This document shows, one piece after another, positions 27,324-38,966 of a DNA stretch of 64,000 nucleotides. A program made the position numbers and the translations under genes. This DNA comes from an uncultured Pseudomonadales bacterium (GTDB taxonomy: Bacteria > Pseudomonadota > Gammaproteobacteria > Pseudomonadales > Cellvibrionaceae). The DNA lies in NCBI GenBank assembly GCA_947489425.1, contig CANLDL010000002.1:310001-374000 (forward strand), written 5' to 3'. The notes below the pieces were generated by a model. That model saw nothing but the letters and a program-made list of their open reading frames with translations, was not told the DNA's origin and did not search any database. The stretch's first letter is position 1. Each line of letters opens with the position of its first letter.

Positions 27324-27353
27324 AAAAAAGCCCCGTCTAGGACGAGGCTTTTA
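27324..27353 (-). terminator. Terminator between rpmA and obgE
   Basis: AAAAGCCCCGTC-TAG-GACGAGGCTTTT forms a stem with one mismatch. On the minus strand it ends in a T-run. It suggests that rplU-rpmA can be transcribed apart from obgE. Confidence 0.8.
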
Positions 27354-27381
27354 ATAAAAGATCTAATGTATTCGTTGTTAA

Positions 27382-27639
27382 CTAAGCAGAAACCACATTA
27401 ACAAACTGACGATTTTTAGGACCTTTTACTTCAAATTTAACCACGCCGTCTGCTTTTGCAAACAAAGTATGATCTTTACCAATACCAACATTCTCGCCCG
27501 GGTGTACTTTAGTACCACGCTGACGAATAAGGATGTTACCTGCAATTACTGCTTGGCCGCCAAAACGCTTAACGCCAAGGCGTTTACTTATGGAATCACG
27601 ACCGTTATTAGTACTACCACCAGCTTTTTTATGAGCCAT
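27382..27639 (-). CDS. rpmA: 50S ribosomal protein L27
   Basis: 85 residues, starting [16 protein letters not shown] with the conserved N-terminal extension that reaches the peptidyl transferase centre. [20 protein letters not shown] follows. There is no firmicute-type N-terminal processing sequence. It is 6 bases downstream of rplU. Length is normal. Confidence 0.98.
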   Translation of the reverse strand: MAHKKAGGSTNNGRDSISKRLGVKRFGGQAVIAGNILIRQRGTKVHPGENVGIGKDHTLFAKADGVVKFEVKGPKNRQFVNVVSA

Positions 27640-27645
27640 TAGTCA

Positions 27646-28230
27646 TTACTCCCCTTTCATTAATTCTTTAGTTTGAGCGATCCAGTCATCACGCTCGATA
27701 CGACCTTTAAGGCCAAGCTTCTCATCAATCTCAGCGGCTTGCTCTGGGCTCCACGCTGCAATCTCAGCATAAGTGGTAATGCCTGCTTCGTTAAGCTTTT
27801 TAACCATAACTGGGCCAACACCGGTAATCTTACCTAAGTCGTCACCATCTGTTGATGCGGCTGCTTTTTTAGGTGCAGCCTTTGAAGCCGCGGCCTTTTT
27901 AGGTGCTGCTTTAGCACCATCGGCAACGATTTCAGTGATTTTGATTTCTGTGAACCACTGGCGATGCCCTTGACGCTTCATTGAATGCTTACGACGGCGA
28001 AACTTGATAATGCGCACTTTCTCTCCACGACCGTGGGCAACAACTTCCGCTTTAACCGCAGCGCCTGCTACAACAGGAGTACCAATGGTAACGTCATCGC
28101 CATTTGATACTAATAATACGTCATCAAATTGAACAGTGTCACCTGTTGCAACTTCAATTTTCTCTACTTTAAGGGTTTCACCCTCTACAACGCGGTGTTG
28201 CTTACCACCGGTTTTAATTACTGCGTACAT
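27646..28230 (-). CDS. rplU: 50S ribosomal protein L21 with C-terminal helix-hairpin-helix extension
   Basis: 194 residues. The first 103 are L21 ([20 protein letters not shown], then [20 protein letters not shown]). An Ala/Lys-rich linker of repeated APKKAAAS units follows, and then 65 residues with [20 protein letters not shown], an HhH DNA/RNA-binding motif of the DUF4332 or L21-tail type. Start at 28230 is taken because GGAGC precedes it by 7 bases and E. coli L21 begins MYAV; an upstream ATG lies 4 codons earlier. Such extensions are seen in several proteobacterial lineages; their function is not known to me. Confidence 0.96.
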   Translation of the reverse strand: MYAVIKTGGKQHRVVEGETLKVEKIEVATGDTVQFDDVLLVSNGDDVTIGTPVVAGAAVKAEVVAHGRGEKVRIIKFRRRKHSMKRQGHRQWFTEIKITEIVADGAKAAPKKAAASKAAPKKAAASTDGDDLGKITGVGPVMVKKLNEAGITTYAEIAAWSPEQAAEIDEKLGLKGRIERDDWIAQTKELMKGE

Positions 28231-28378
28231 AATGTGCTCCATACGGTATGGACGGCGCTAAGTAGTTTATGTCTTTCCTTTAACCTTACTGCCTATCAAA
28301 AAACAATAAGCAAAGGAGCAATAAACGTTTTGGACTCGAGCCGTTTAAATAAATGTGACCAAAAAATTAAGGCCGCGA

Positions 28379-28407
28379 ATTATAAGACACAAGACACACC
28401 AAAACAA
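28379..28407 (-). promoter_or_regulatory. Promoter for rplU-rpmA
   Basis: On the minus strand, TTGTTT (28402-28407), a 17-bp spacer and a perfect TATAAT (28379-28384). Predicted start near 28372 gives a leader of about 140 nt before rplU. Confidence 0.7.
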
Positions 28408-28469
28408 CACTTATATTGCCTTATTTATAGGCATTATCCGATTTAATGCTATTGCTTATCATTGTGACC

Positions 28470-28498
28470 TTGACAGCTAGCACTTGTCTCCCTAGCAT
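28470..28498 (+). promoter_or_regulatory. Candidate promoter for ispB
   Basis: TTGACA at 28470-28475, 17-bp spacer, TAGCAT at 28493-28498. Predicted start near 28505, about 114 nt before the ATG of ispB. It is the only consensus -35 seen in the divergent region facing right. Confidence 0.55.
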
Positions 28499-28618
28499 CG
28501 CACTCGACATTACTGCTATATATATCAATTAAGTACTAAATAAACGCTATTTACGCATAAGTAGATGTACTTTTGTTATTCTATCGGTAAAGAATAAACC
28601 TAATAAAGAAACCACTCT

Positions 28619-29608
28619 ATGCTATCTTTTCATCAAGCGGTTGCAAAAGATTTTGAAGCCGTTAATCAACTCATCTTGGGCCAAGTCCACTCCGACGTCG
28701 ACCTTGTCGAAAACATTGGTAATTACTTAATTAATGCAGGTGGTAAAAGGTTGCGCCCGCTGCTAGTGCTCTTGGTTGCCAAAGCCTTGGACTACAAGGG
28801 TAGCGAGCAACACACACTTGCGGCCATTATTGAATTTATTCACTCCGCCACCCTGTTACACGATGATGTTGTTGATACCTCAGATATGCGCCGCGGCCGT
28901 GCTACAGCTAATGCCAAATGGGGAAATGCACCCAGCGTATTAGTCGGTGACTTTTTATATTCTCGCGCTTTTCAGATGATGGTCGCTATTGGCAGCATGC
29001 CAATTATGGATATTTTATCCAATACGACTAACACTATTGCTGAGGGCGAAGTACAGCAATTAATTAATGCTGGCGATCCAAAACTTAGCGAAGAAAACTA
29101 TTTTACGGTGATTCATAAAAAAACCGCCGTTTTATTTGAAGCAGCTTGCGAGACGGCATCGGTTATTAGCGGAGGTAGCACTGACTTACAGGCAGATTTA
29201 AAAGCCTATGGCTATCACCTAGGGATAGCCTTTCAGTTAGTTGATGACGCACTTGACTATACAGGCACTAGCGAGGCTTTGGGCAAAAACGTAGGAGACG
29301 ACCTCGCCGAAGGCAAACCGACGCTACCGCTGATTTACGCAATGCAACATGGCACCGAGCAAGAAAGCCAATTAATTGCCGATACTATCAAAGCAACCTC
29401 TGCCGATGATCGCAATGCACCCGTTGACCCCACAACTTTAAAAGAAATTATTGCCATTATACAAAAGACGGGCGCCATTGATTACACGCATAAAAAAGCA
29501 GAGGATCACGTAGCTAAAGCAAAGGCATCACTCGCCTTATTGAAAGACTCTACTTATAAAACCGAATTAGAAAAGCTCGCCGATTTTTCACTCGGTCGCG
29601 ACCATTAA
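28619..29608 (+). CDS. ispB: Octaprenyl diphosphate synthase
   Basis: 329 residues, trans-isoprenyl diphosphate synthase. GGKRLRPLL near 42, the first aspartate-rich motif LLHDDVVDTSDMRRG near 82 and the second QLVDDALDYTG near 208 are intact. It elongates farnesyl diphosphate for the ubiquinone side chain. ispB divergent from rplU is the standard gammaproteobacterial arrangement. It is followed 45 bases later by pgi. Chain length (octa- or nona-) is not readable from the sequence alone. Confidence 0.96.
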   Translation: MLSFHQAVAKDFEAVNQLILGQVHSDVDLVENIGNYLINAGGKRLRPLLVLLVAKALDYKGSEQHTLAAIIEFIHSATLLHDDVVDTSDMRRGRATANAKWGNAPSVLVGDFLYSRAFQMMVAIGSMPIMDILSNTTNTIAEGEVQQLINAGDPKLSEENYFTVIHKKTAVLFEAACETASVISGGSTDLQADLKAYGYHLGIAFQLVDDALDYTGTSEALGKNVGDDLAEGKPTLPLIYAMQHGTEQESQLIADTIKATSADDRNAPVDPTTLKEIIAIIQKTGAIDYTHKKAEDHVAKAKASLALLKDSTYKTELEKLADFSLGRDH

Positions 29609-29653
29609 GAAAGCGCTTAAAGCACAAAGGATTAGGTAATATAAAGTTACTGT

Positions 29654-31255
29654 ATGAATAAAACATTAGAAAATCTTGCGAAGGCCATGCAATCAAATAC
29701 GCTACTAGAGCTATTTGACCAACAACCCAATCGCGCCCAAGATTTTACGATTAATGTTGGGGGTGTTCATTTTGATTTTTCTAAAAACCATATCACGCCC
29801 GATGTCATTACCGCGCTTTGCAATAGTGCACGACAAAATAATATTCGCAGCGCCATTGATGATTTGTTTGCTGGTGCCCCAGTAAACACCACCGAAAAGC
29901 GTGCAGCATTGCACACCGCGTTACGAGAACCTGCTGGCGACTGCGAACAAAGCTCACTGGTACAAGCCACTCTCAATAAAATGGATAAATTTGTTGAGCG
30001 CATTCATCAGCAACAATGGCTTGGTTTTAGTGGCAAGCCTATTACGACTATCGTTAATATTGGTATTGGCGGCTCGGACCTTGGGCCACGCGTTGTTACA
30101 CAAGCGCTGTTTGCTTTTCGTAAAGAGAATATCACCTTACAATTTATTGCTAACATTGATGGTGCTGATCTCGCCGACCGTCTATTACATCTAGACCCTG
30201 AGACCACATTATTTATTGTCGCCTCAAAATCATTTACCACGGCAGAAACATTAAGTAATGCACGTAACGCACGCCAATGGATGCTAGATGCTGGTTGTAC
30301 TCAAGACTTACTCAAACAACATTTTGTCGCCATTAGCTCAAATATAAAAATTGCTAGCGAATTTGGCATTGATGAAGACAATATATTTCCTATGTGGGAT
30401 TGGGTGGGTGGACGCTACTCACTATGGTCTGCCATTGGTTTACCTATTGCGCTTGAAATTGGCATGGAGCGTTTTAGAGAATTACTTGCTGGCGCCCACA
30501 GCATGGATATGCATTTTAAAGACGCGCCCCTTGAAAAAAACATGCCCGTTATCGCCGCACTGATTAGCCACTGGTACAGTGTTTATTGGGGCGCAAGCTC
30601 TCACGCAATACTGCCTTATGCACAACGCATGAAGGCACTGCCTGCCTACTTACAACAGCTCGATATGGAAAGCCTAGGCAAGGGCGTTACCCACACAGGC
30701 GAAACAATATCAACGCCAACAGGCTCAATCCTTTGGGGAACAGAGGGCTCCAATGGGCAGCACAGCTTTCACCAGCTATTGCATCAGGGCACACACTTAA
30801 TCCCTTGCGATTTTATTGCTGTTAAAAAAACCATGAGCGAATACGATACACAACATTGGTATTTACTCTCTTGCTGCTTAAGCCAGTCGCAAGCACTGTT
30901 ACAAGGTAAAACACTCGCACAGGCTAAAGATGAGCTGCTTGCCAAAGGATTAGATAAAGAAGAAGTTGATCGATTGGCGCCCCATAAAGTTATCCCAGGC
31001 AACAGACCCAATAATATTATTATTATGGATGAGCTAACGCCTTTTAATCTTGGGGAGCTACTCGCTTTTTATGAGCACAAGGTTTATACCACGAGCGTAC
31101 TATTAGATATTAATGCCTTTGACCAATGGGGAGTGGAGCTTGGCAAGCAATTAAACGAAGATATTTTACAGGCTATAAATACAGGTGATATTAATAGCAA
31201 TTGGGATGACTCAACGATCCAGTTAATTAATTATTTGCGCCAATCAAAACAGTAA
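29654..31255 (+). CDS. pgi: Glucose-6-phosphate isomerase
   Basis: 533 residues. Both family signatures are clear: VGGRYSLWSAIGLPIAL (about 255) and a C-terminal signature around GELLAFYEHKVYTTSVLLDI (about 462-482), with NIGIGGSDLGPRV near 135 binding the sugar phosphate. Catalytic Glu is in the VGxxxxxH region around GTEGSNGQHSFHQLLHQG. It interconverts glucose-6-phosphate and fructose-6-phosphate. It is co-oriented with ispB and converges on the phosphopantetheinyl transferase gene. Length is normal. Confidence 0.97.
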   Translation: MNKTLENLAKAMQSNTLLELFDQQPNRAQDFTINVGGVHFDFSKNHITPDVITALCNSARQNNIRSAIDDLFAGAPVNTTEKRAALHTALREPAGDCEQSSLVQATLNKMDKFVERIHQQQWLGFSGKPITTIVNIGIGGSDLGPRVVTQALFAFRKENITLQFIANIDGADLADRLLHLDPETTLFIVASKSFTTAETLSNARNARQWMLDAGCTQDLLKQHFVAISSNIKIASEFGIDEDNIFPMWDWVGGRYSLWSAIGLPIALEIGMERFRELLAGAHSMDMHFKDAPLEKNMPVIAALISHWYSVYWGASSHAILPYAQRMKALPAYLQQLDMESLGKGVTHTGETISTPTGSILWGTEGSNGQHSFHQLLHQGTHLIPCDFIAVKKTMSEYDTQHWYLLSCCLSQSQALLQGKTLAQAKDELLAKGLDKEEVDRLAPHKVIPGNRPNNIIIMDELTPFNLGELLAFYEHKVYTTSVLLDINAFDQWGVELGKQLNEDILQAINTGDINSNWDDSTIQLINYLRQSKQ

Positions 31256-31276
31256 GCTTATCACCACCCCTCTCTT

Positions 31277-32026
31277 TTAAAATAATTTTTCTAAAGCTAG
31301 GTTCTCTAGGCTTTCGCTCTGCCATTGCGATAAATAATAAATACCAGCAGCATGGTTTGATACATTAGCAGATGAAAAAACAACCTCTTTAAAATAATAG
31401 CTTTGCACTAAAAGTTCTTGCTCGCAACAGTAAGCCTTACTCACTCCAGCCTCACCAGAGCAGTCAATATTTTTAAATCCAACTGCAATACCAGCACCCA
31501 GTGTTTTACTAATCGCTTCTTTTTGCGTCCAGTAGGCGATTGCTTTTTTTGTGGGGGCATTTAGGTTTTTATGGCTCTCACTAATAGACAAGACTTGCTT
31601 GTTGGTAAATGCGTAATCAATAACTTTTTTACTGATTTCTCTATCTGATTTCTCTACATCGACACCAATGTTCGCTTGCGCAGAAATACCTAGTAAAACC
31701 CAACCAGCGCTATGGGAGAGATTAAAATCGATTGCACCCCCTTGCTCGCAAAAAGGCTTACCTTTGCTATGAGTAGAAAACCCTAAGGATTGCGGCTCTA
31801 TATCGAGTATTGCCGACAGGCAATATCGCTTAAGCGAGTGAGCCACAATATAGCTAGCTCTATCGGCATCCGACTTAAAACTATCTGCACGCTTTTTTTC
31901 ATTATCGGACAACAGTAAATATTTATCATGGCAATCGACGACATCAACCGGAACAACAATGACACAATGACAGCTTGCCGATAAAAGGCTTTTTGCACTT
32001 ATGCTAGCAGCTCTCTCAAGAGTCAT
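31277..32026 (-). CDS. Sfp-type 4'-phosphopantetheinyl transferase
   Basis: About 249 residues from the ATG at 32026. IGVDVEKSDREIS near 110 holds the magnesium-binding Asp and Glu, and YWTQKEAISKTLGAGIAVG near 155 has the WxxKEA motif. FNLSHSAGWVLLGIS precedes. These define the two-domain Sfp/Gsp/HetI type that activates carrier proteins of secondary metabolism or AcpT-like synthases. No synthase gene is in the window, so the substrate carrier lies elsewhere. The adjacent zapE is 32 bases further right on the same strand. Confidence 0.9.
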   Translation of the reverse strand: MTLERAASISAKSLLSASCHCVIVVPVDVVDCHDKYLLLSDNEKKRADSFKSDADRASYIVAHSLKRYCLSAILDIEPQSLGFSTHSKGKPFCEQGGAIDFNLSHSAGWVLLGISAQANIGVDVEKSDREISKKVIDYAFTNKQVLSISESHKNLNAPTKKAIAYWTQKEAISKTLGAGIAVGFKNIDCSGEAGVSKAYCCEQELLVQSYYFKEVVFSSANVSNHAAGIYYLSQWQSESLENLALEKLF

Positions 32027-32057
32027 GACATTATCAACCAAGTAGCCAAATTAGTGA

Positions 32058-33218
32058 TTAAGGCTTGTGCGGGCGAGACAGGTATTCATGGCTTTGCATC
32101 TCTAGCAAGCGGCTTTGAGTGCGCTCAAATTCAAACTGTAAACGTTGGCCACTGTATAATTCATGTATAGGCTTTTCGGCAGTAATAATCACTTTAACAC
32201 TGCGGTCGTAAAATTCATCAACCAAATTGATAAATCGACGTGCTTGATCTTCTCGCTTTTCGGTAAGCTCCGGAATATCAGAGATTAATACTTCGTGATA
32301 TTCCATCGCTATTTCGATGTAGTCATTTTGTGAGCGCGGCCCATCGCACAAGGCTAAAAAGTCAAACCAAATAACATCTTCACAGACAAAGCGCGCCTTA
32401 ATTGGGCGACCTTCAATATTAATTGACGTATCCTCAACAGCTTCATGGATATCTGGCACAAGGCTCTCAAAGCTTTTCATTAAACTAGTATCAGCATCAG
32501 CGTCTAATGGCCAGTGATAAAGCTCTGCTTGCTCTAGTAGGCGCAAGCGATAATCAGTACCGCCATCGACATTAACAACCTCCGTGTGCTTATTCAGTAG
32601 TGCAATAGCCGGTAAAAAACGTGCTCGCTGGAGGCCATTTTTATACAAGCCATCGGGTACGATATTCGATGTTGCTACAAGGGAGACACCATTTTTAAAC
32701 AGCGCTTGTAGTAATGTTGCTAAAATCATCGCATCAGTAATATCCGAGACAAAAAATTCATCAAAACAAATAATGCGTGTCTCATCGGCAAGCCGTTTGG
32801 CCACAATATCGAGCGGGTTCTTTTGGTTATCGAGCGTTTTTAGCTCCCTGTGTACGCGTCGCATAAAACGGTGAAAATGCACCCGCATCTTTTGCTCAAA
32901 GGGTAGGCTTTCGTAAAAAATGTCCATCAAATAGGTTTTTCCCCGCCCAACACCACCCCAAAAATATAGGCCCATTTCAGGTGTTTTGCCTGAGGAAAAG
33001 CTTAAAACGCTCGATAATTTAGCCAAAATACCTTGCTCACGCTCGTGTGCGGCAATCAAACGGTGGTATAAATCATCTAGTTTATTAACTGCCAGCTGTT
33101 GAGCATCGTCTTGGGTAAAACCCGACTGGGTCAAATCTTGCTGATAACGCTGCTTTGGGCTCAGTGCAAGAACCTCGGTATCTAATGTATTGAGGTTTAG
33201 AGATGATGGCTGATTCAT
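32058..33218 (-). CDS. zapE: Cell division protein ZapE (AFG1-like ATPase)
   Basis: 386 residues. Walker A GGVGRGKTYLMDIFYESL (about 88), followed by FHRFMRRVHREL, the Walker B IICFDEFFVSDITDAMILAT (about 147) and TSNIVPDGLYKNGLQRARFL (sensor, about 185) form the AFG1/ZapE signature. It acts at the constricting Z-ring under low oxygen or heat in E. coli. It is divergent from zapG, as in many gammaproteobacteria. Confidence 0.95.
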   Translation of the reverse strand: MNQPSSLNLNTLDTEVLALSPKQRYQQDLTQSGFTQDDAQQLAVNKLDDLYHRLIAAHEREQGILAKLSSVLSFSSGKTPEMGLYFWGGVGRGKTYLMDIFYESLPFEQKMRVHFHRFMRRVHRELKTLDNQKNPLDIVAKRLADETRIICFDEFFVSDITDAMILATLLQALFKNGVSLVATSNIVPDGLYKNGLQRARFLPAIALLNKHTEVVNVDGGTDYRLRLLEQAELYHWPLDADADTSLMKSFESLVPDIHEAVEDTSINIEGRPIKARFVCEDVIWFDFLALCDGPRSQNDYIEIAMEYHEVLISDIPELTEKREDQARRFINLVDEFYDRSVKVIITAEKPIHELYSGQRLQFEFERTQSRLLEMQSHEYLSRPHKP

Positions 33219-33430
33219 TGTAAATTGGGCGCCTAATTGAAGATTAGAGGGTATTTTATCGCTTATTTGAACAATTATCCTATGATCATTGTAATAAACC
33301 CGATTAATAGTGACAAAGTGTCACAATAACAAAACAAAATCCGTTAATATCTGTCTATTGTCCTAGGACTAAGTCAGCGACTACCGGTATAATCTTTTTT
33401 CATCAACTGTTTTACACTAGGAGACCACTT

Positions 33431-33898
33431 GTGTTTTCACTTATTACTTTAATCGGCGCATCCGTGGCAGCTCTTATACTTGGCTGCATTATTGGCGCCG
33501 TACTTACTCGCACTCTGTCTCCACAGGAGCAGAAAGCTCGCGATCTAGAGTCAAAGCTACAAGATAGCGAAAAACAACTATCGCAATACCAACAAGAGGT
33601 CACGCAACATTTTGCGCAAACAGCTAATCTTGTTAATTCGCTGACACAAAGTTACAAAGATGTACACGAGCACCTCGTTAGCGATGCCCTTAAACTTGCT
33701 AATGTTGATATCGGCAGACAATTACTCAATGACTCAGAGGCTAGCGACATTCTCCCTGAACCAAGCATTGATCAGAGCGAATTTGAGCCACCCAAAGATT
33801 GGGCTCCAAAGACTCCTGGCTCAGAGGGAACATTAAGCGAAAGCTTTGGGCTAAAGGAAGGCAATGAGCAAGAGGCGAACGCAATCAAAGCGTCTTAG
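33431..33898 (+). CDS. zapG: ZapG (YhcB, DUF1043) inner-membrane protein
   Basis: 155 residues from a GTG preceded by AGGAGA. One N-terminal membrane helix (LITLIGASVAALILGCIIGA), then a coiled coil (LESKLQDSEKQLSQYQQEVT, HFAQTANLVNSLTQSYKDVHEHL) and a disordered acidic tail. This is the DUF1043 architecture of ZapG, which links division and envelope growth. It lies 11 bases upstream of the DegS/AlgW gene. Confidence 0.9.
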   Translation: MFSLITLIGASVAALILGCIIGAVLTRTLSPQEQKARDLESKLQDSEKQLSQYQQEVTQHFAQTANLVNSLTQSYKDVHEHLVSDALKLANVDIGRQLLNDSEASDILPEPSIDQSEFEPPKDWAPKTPGSEGTLSESFGLKEGNEQEANAIKAS

Positions 33899-33909
33899 CT
33901 GATGACCCT

Positions 33910-35058
33910 ATGAACGCACTAAACCGGTATATTATACAACCTATTCTACTTGGCTTATTGGTAGGTGTTATAGCTATTATTGCTATACCGGATTTGCGTT
34001 ATTCTTTTGGTAAGCAAGTATCTCACTTTTTTAGGTTAGGCACTTCACAAAACCTATCTTATGCCAACGCAGTAAAACGTGCCGCACCCGCGGTTGTTAA
34101 CATATCAACACAAAGAAGCGTAGACGCACCTCGCAACCCATTATTTGATGACCCTTGGTTTCGCCGCTTTTTTAATAGCGCCGATGTCCCCAGCCAACAA
34201 CGTATGTCATCTGCATTAGGCTCAGGCGTAATTATCAATAAAGAGGGCTATCTACTCACTAATCTCCATGTTATAGACGGTGCAGAAGATATTTTTGTAA
34301 CGCTACGCGATGGTAGATTAATAAAAGCTAAAATTATCGGAACCGACGAAGCAACGGATTTGGCTGTTCTTAAAATCGACGCAGAAAAAATAGATACGAT
34401 TGTACTCGGAGATCCAAACACTGCCTTTATTGGCGACATAGTGCTTGCCATTGGTAACCCTGTTAATGTTGGACAAACCGTTACACAAGGTATTATTTCA
34501 GCAACAGGCCGTCATGGTCTTGGCTTAAACGTCTACGAAAACTTTATTCAAACCGATGCAGCAATTAACCCTGGCAACTCTGGCGGTGCACTTATCGATA
34601 TTAATGGCCGGCTTCTAGGTATAAATACTGCCATACTTGAGCGGAAAAACACCAAAAATAAGGATGGCGGCTCAATTGTTGGAATCGGTTTTGCGATCCC
34701 AGCCGATATTGCCGTTAATGTCATGAATGATATTATCTCCTCGGGTGAGGCTATACGAGGATGGCTAGGTATAGAAGCGCAACCACTAAGCCAGAATATT
34801 ATTAATAGTTATAGTGCTGGCACAATTAATGGCGTGTTAATTACTATTGCATACCCTGACGGACCCGCTGATCTTGCGGGAATACAACCTGGTGACATAC
34901 TCACCCACATTAATGATAAACCTGTTGGCAATGGCAGAGAGGCAATGAATTTAATTGCACAAGTACGCCCAAACGATAAAGTACTGCTAACGGCTATTCG
35001 TGCAAATAAAAAACTACAACTCTCAGCCATTGCAGCCAAGAGACCTCGCGAGATTTAA
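33910..35058 (+). CDS. algW: Periplasmic serine protease DegS/AlgW
   Basis: 382 residues. A single N-terminal membrane anchor (ILLGLLVGVIAIIAIPDL) is followed by a trypsin-like domain with the triad His in LLTNLHVIDGA (about 118), Asp in EATDLAVLKID (about 148) and Ser in NPGNSGGALID (about 224). A single PDZ domain (about 285-375) ends the protein. This is the DegS/AlgW type that senses outer-membrane stress and cleaves anti-sigma RseA/MucA. The position beside zapG and next to the his genes matches Pseudomonas algW. Confidence 0.93.
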   Translation: MNALNRYIIQPILLGLLVGVIAIIAIPDLRYSFGKQVSHFFRLGTSQNLSYANAVKRAAPAVVNISTQRSVDAPRNPLFDDPWFRRFFNSADVPSQQRMSSALGSGVIINKEGYLLTNLHVIDGAEDIFVTLRDGRLIKAKIIGTDEATDLAVLKIDAEKIDTIVLGDPNTAFIGDIVLAIGNPVNVGQTVTQGIISATGRHGLGLNVYENFIQTDAAINPGNSGGALIDINGRLLGINTAILERKNTKNKDGGSIVGIGFAIPADIAVNVMNDIISSGEAIRGWLGIEAQPLSQNIINSYSAGTINGVLITIAYPDGPADLAGIQPGDILTHINDKPVGNGREAMNLIAQVRPNDKVLLTAIRANKKLQLSAIAAKRPREI

Positions 35059-35118
35059 CTTGTATCAGATAGATCCCGCTTAACTTTTAATTCTACCCTT
35101 TATTTCTACTTTCTAACT

Positions 35119-36417
35119 CTACTCTTTAATTCTATATTCTGCCGAGCGTGCATGTGCCTCTAGCGATTCGCCTTGCGCTAGCACCGATGCTACCTTTCCA
35201 AGTTTATCTGCACCTTCGGGAGAACAATGAATAATAGAGCTACGCTTTTGAAAATCATAAACGCCTAAAGGCGATGAAAAACGTGCGGTACCCGAGGTAG
35301 GCAGCACATGATTTGGCCCTGCGCAGTAATCACCCAAGGCTTCTGATGTATAACGCCCCATAAAAATAGCACCTGCATGGCGAATATCATCAACATAGGT
35401 TTCTGGATCTGCGACAGATAGCTCTAAATGTTCTGGTGCAATTCGGTTAATTAAATTAAGCACATCTTGCTTATCCCTTGCCTGAATCAATGCTCCACGA
35501 TCCGTTAACGACTGCGTGATAATCTCCGCACGAGACATACCCGGTAATAGTTTTTCAATACTTGCATTAACCGCATCTAAAAATTCACTATCGGTACTAA
35601 TTAAAATCGCTTGCGCTTGTTCGTCATGCTCAGCTTGAGAAAATAAATCCATCGCAATCCAATCTGGATTTGTTTGCCCATCGCTGACAACTAAAATTTC
35701 TGAAGGGCCAGCGATCATATCAATTGCAACTTGGCCAAACACTGCACGCTTTGCAGTAGCAACATAAATATTTCCTGGCCCAACAATTTTATCAACTTTA
35801 GCGATTGTTTCTGTGCCGTAGGCAAGTGCGGCAACGGCTTGTGCACCACCTACGGTGTAGATTTCATCAACACCTGCGATAGCAGCTGCCGCCAGTACCA
35901 TGTCATTGAGAGAGTTATCGGGAGCAGGAACCACCATCACAACATGGCCAACACCGGCAACTTTTGCAGGAATTGCATTCATTAAAACAGAGGATGGATA
36001 AGAAGCTTTACCGCCAGGTACGTACAAGCCAACACGATCCATCGGCGTAATTTTTTGCCCAAGCACCGTGCCGTCTTGCTCGCTAAACTGCCAAGAATCC
36101 TGACGCTGGTGCTGGTGATAATCTTTTACACGTTGCGCAGCCACCTCTAAGGCGTCGCGCTGATCACTAGGAATAGCCTCCAAAGCACGAGACAAATCTT
36201 GCGAAGAGATTTTTAACTCGTCAATACTGCTAAGCGAACGCCGATCAAATTTATTGGTATATTCAATAACAGCCGCATCACCCTTTGCACGTACATTAGC
36301 AATAATCTCATCAACGGTTTGCGCTACATGAGGGTCAGAAACCGACTCCCATGCTAATAAATCATTGATATCTGCATCAAAGTTTGCAGAAGCTGAATTA
36401 AGGCGACGTATAGACAT
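35119..36417 (-). CDS. hisD: Histidinol dehydrogenase
   Basis: 432 residues. The signature region [15 protein letters not shown] (about 240) is followed by [14 protein letters not shown] (zinc ligands Gln and His), and APEHLELSV and [21 protein letters not shown] near 330-365 supply catalytic Glu and His. It oxidises histidinol to histidine in two NAD-dependent steps. It is 161 bases downstream of hisG on the same strand and converges on algW. Length normal. Confidence 0.97.
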   Translation of the reverse strand: MSIRRLNSASANFDADINDLLAWESVSDPHVAQTVDEIIANVRAKGDAAVIEYTNKFDRRSLSSIDELKISSQDLSRALEAIPSDQRDALEVAAQRVKDYHQHQRQDSWQFSEQDGTVLGQKITPMDRVGLYVPGGKASYPSSVLMNAIPAKVAGVGHVVMVVPAPDNSLNDMVLAAAAIAGVDEIYTVGGAQAVAALAYGTETIAKVDKIVGPGNIYVATAKRAVFGQVAIDMIAGPSEILVVSDGQTNPDWIAMDLFSQAEHDEQAQAILISTDSEFLDAVNASIEKLLPGMSRAEIITQSLTDRGALIQARDKQDVLNLINRIAPEHLELSVADPETYVDDIRHAGAIFMGRYTSEALGDYCAGPNHVLPTSGTARFSSPLGVYDFQKRSSIIHCSPEGADKLGKVASVLAQGESLEAHARSAEYRIKE

Positions 36418-36578
36418 AAGATAACAACTTAGCTAAAAAGTAAGATGCCCGACAAAAGGCGTGAGAGATAATAATGACGCGAAAAAATAATATTTCAAGT
36501 CATTGCTGATTGAATAAAACTAATAGAGAAATAGCCTAGCATTAAGTCCAGAAGTTAACCCTGAGACAAGAATAAACG

Positions 36579-37220
36579 TTAGCCTTGGGCTTCGGTCTTC
36601 ACATGCTCCGCAATTGCCTCTACAAGGGGCTGCATTAATGCATGCTTCATTTTCATTGAGGCTTTATTGGCAATCAAACAAGAACTAATAGAAGCAATTT
36701 CTGTTCTTGCTTCGAGCCCATTGGCCTTTAGTGTATTACCGGTATCGACAATATCAACAATTTCATCGGCAAGACCAACAATGGGAGCAAGCTCCATAGC
36801 GCCGTAAAGTTTTATAAAGTCTGCCTGCCTGCCCTGCTCCGCATAAAAACGACGAGCAACGTTTACATATTTAGTGGCAACTTTTATGCGCCCCTGCTTA
36901 ACAGGCATGCCTTTTATGGCCGCAGTCATTAATTTACAGCGCGCAATACCAAGATCAACTAATGAATAAAGGCCATCGCCACCATGTTCCATTAATGTAT
37001 CTTTTCCCGAAACACCTAAATCTGCTGCACCAAATTGTACATAGGTGGGGACATCGCTACCTCTAAGGATCAACAACCGTACATTATCTATACTGGTATC
37101 AAAGGCTAACTTACGGCTTTTACTAATATCTTCTAACGGTTTAATACCAGCAGCTTCTAGTAACGGTAAGGTCTCTTGCAAAATGCGCCCTTTAGTTAGC
37201 GCAATGGTTAATTGTGACAT
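36579..37220 (-). CDS. hisG: ATP phosphoribosyltransferase, short form
   Basis: 213 residues, the short HisG type lacking the C-terminal regulatory domain; such enzymes need HisZ, which is not in the window. [20 protein letters not shown] opens it, with [20 protein letters not shown] and [11 protein letters not shown] for the PRPP-binding loop. It starts histidine synthesis. It lies between murA and hisD on the same strand. Confidence 0.96.
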   Translation of the reverse strand: MSQLTIALTKGRILQETLPLLEAAGIKPLEDISKSRKLAFDTSIDNVRLLILRGSDVPTYVQFGAADLGVSGKDTLMEHGGDGLYSLVDLGIARCKLMTAAIKGMPVKQGRIKVATKYVNVARRFYAEQGRQADFIKLYGAMELAPIVGLADEIVDIVDTGNTLKANGLEARTEIASISSCLIANKASMKMKHALMQPLVEAIAEHVKTEAQG

Positions 37221-37277
37221 TGTTTATTTACTATCTCTGTAGAGTATTTGTTTCACTAAAAACTAAATATACATAGC

Positions 37278-38546
<1,269 letters not shown>

Positions 38547-38576
38547 TTATATCCCGAGTGTTGTATTGAATCAATA

Positions 38577-38810
38577 TTAAGCCTGCCATTGGTCAGGTGT
38601 TAAGGTTTTCATATGAACTGCATGAACTTCACCACTGGCAATTTTCTCGTTGAGAACCGCCAATACTTTTTGTTGTTTTTTAACAGGGGACAAGCCCTTA
38701 AATACATCACTAACAATTAAAACACTGAGGTGACTGCCTTCGGACTCAAGCTCAATGTGTGCATCAGGAAAATTATCTGCCAAAAGGGCCTTAATAGCGG
38801 GGATATCCAT
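38577..38810 (-). CDS. ibaG: BolA family protein IbaG
   Basis: 77 residues. The BolA pattern is HIELESEGSHLSVLIVSDVF then SPVKKQQKVLAVLNEKI and GEVHAVHMKTLTP, with the conserved His that takes part in iron-sulfur binding with Grx4. The length and the place directly upstream of murA identify IbaG rather than BolA. Confidence 0.93.
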   Translation of the reverse strand: MDIPAIKALLADNFPDAHIELESEGSHLSVLIVSDVFKGLSPVKKQQKVLAVLNEKIASGEVHAVHMKTLTPDQWQA

Positions 38811-38966
38811 GATTAACTCTTTTTATCTAAAGCGCGCAAGTGTAATAAAAATCGCAGAGACTTGCACCTTTTTCCTAAATTCATCCACCGTAAACAAACG
38901 TGGTTATCAAAGTACACATCCAGAAATTGACGAAAACAAAAAGGAGAATAGCTGGGGAACCCCAAA

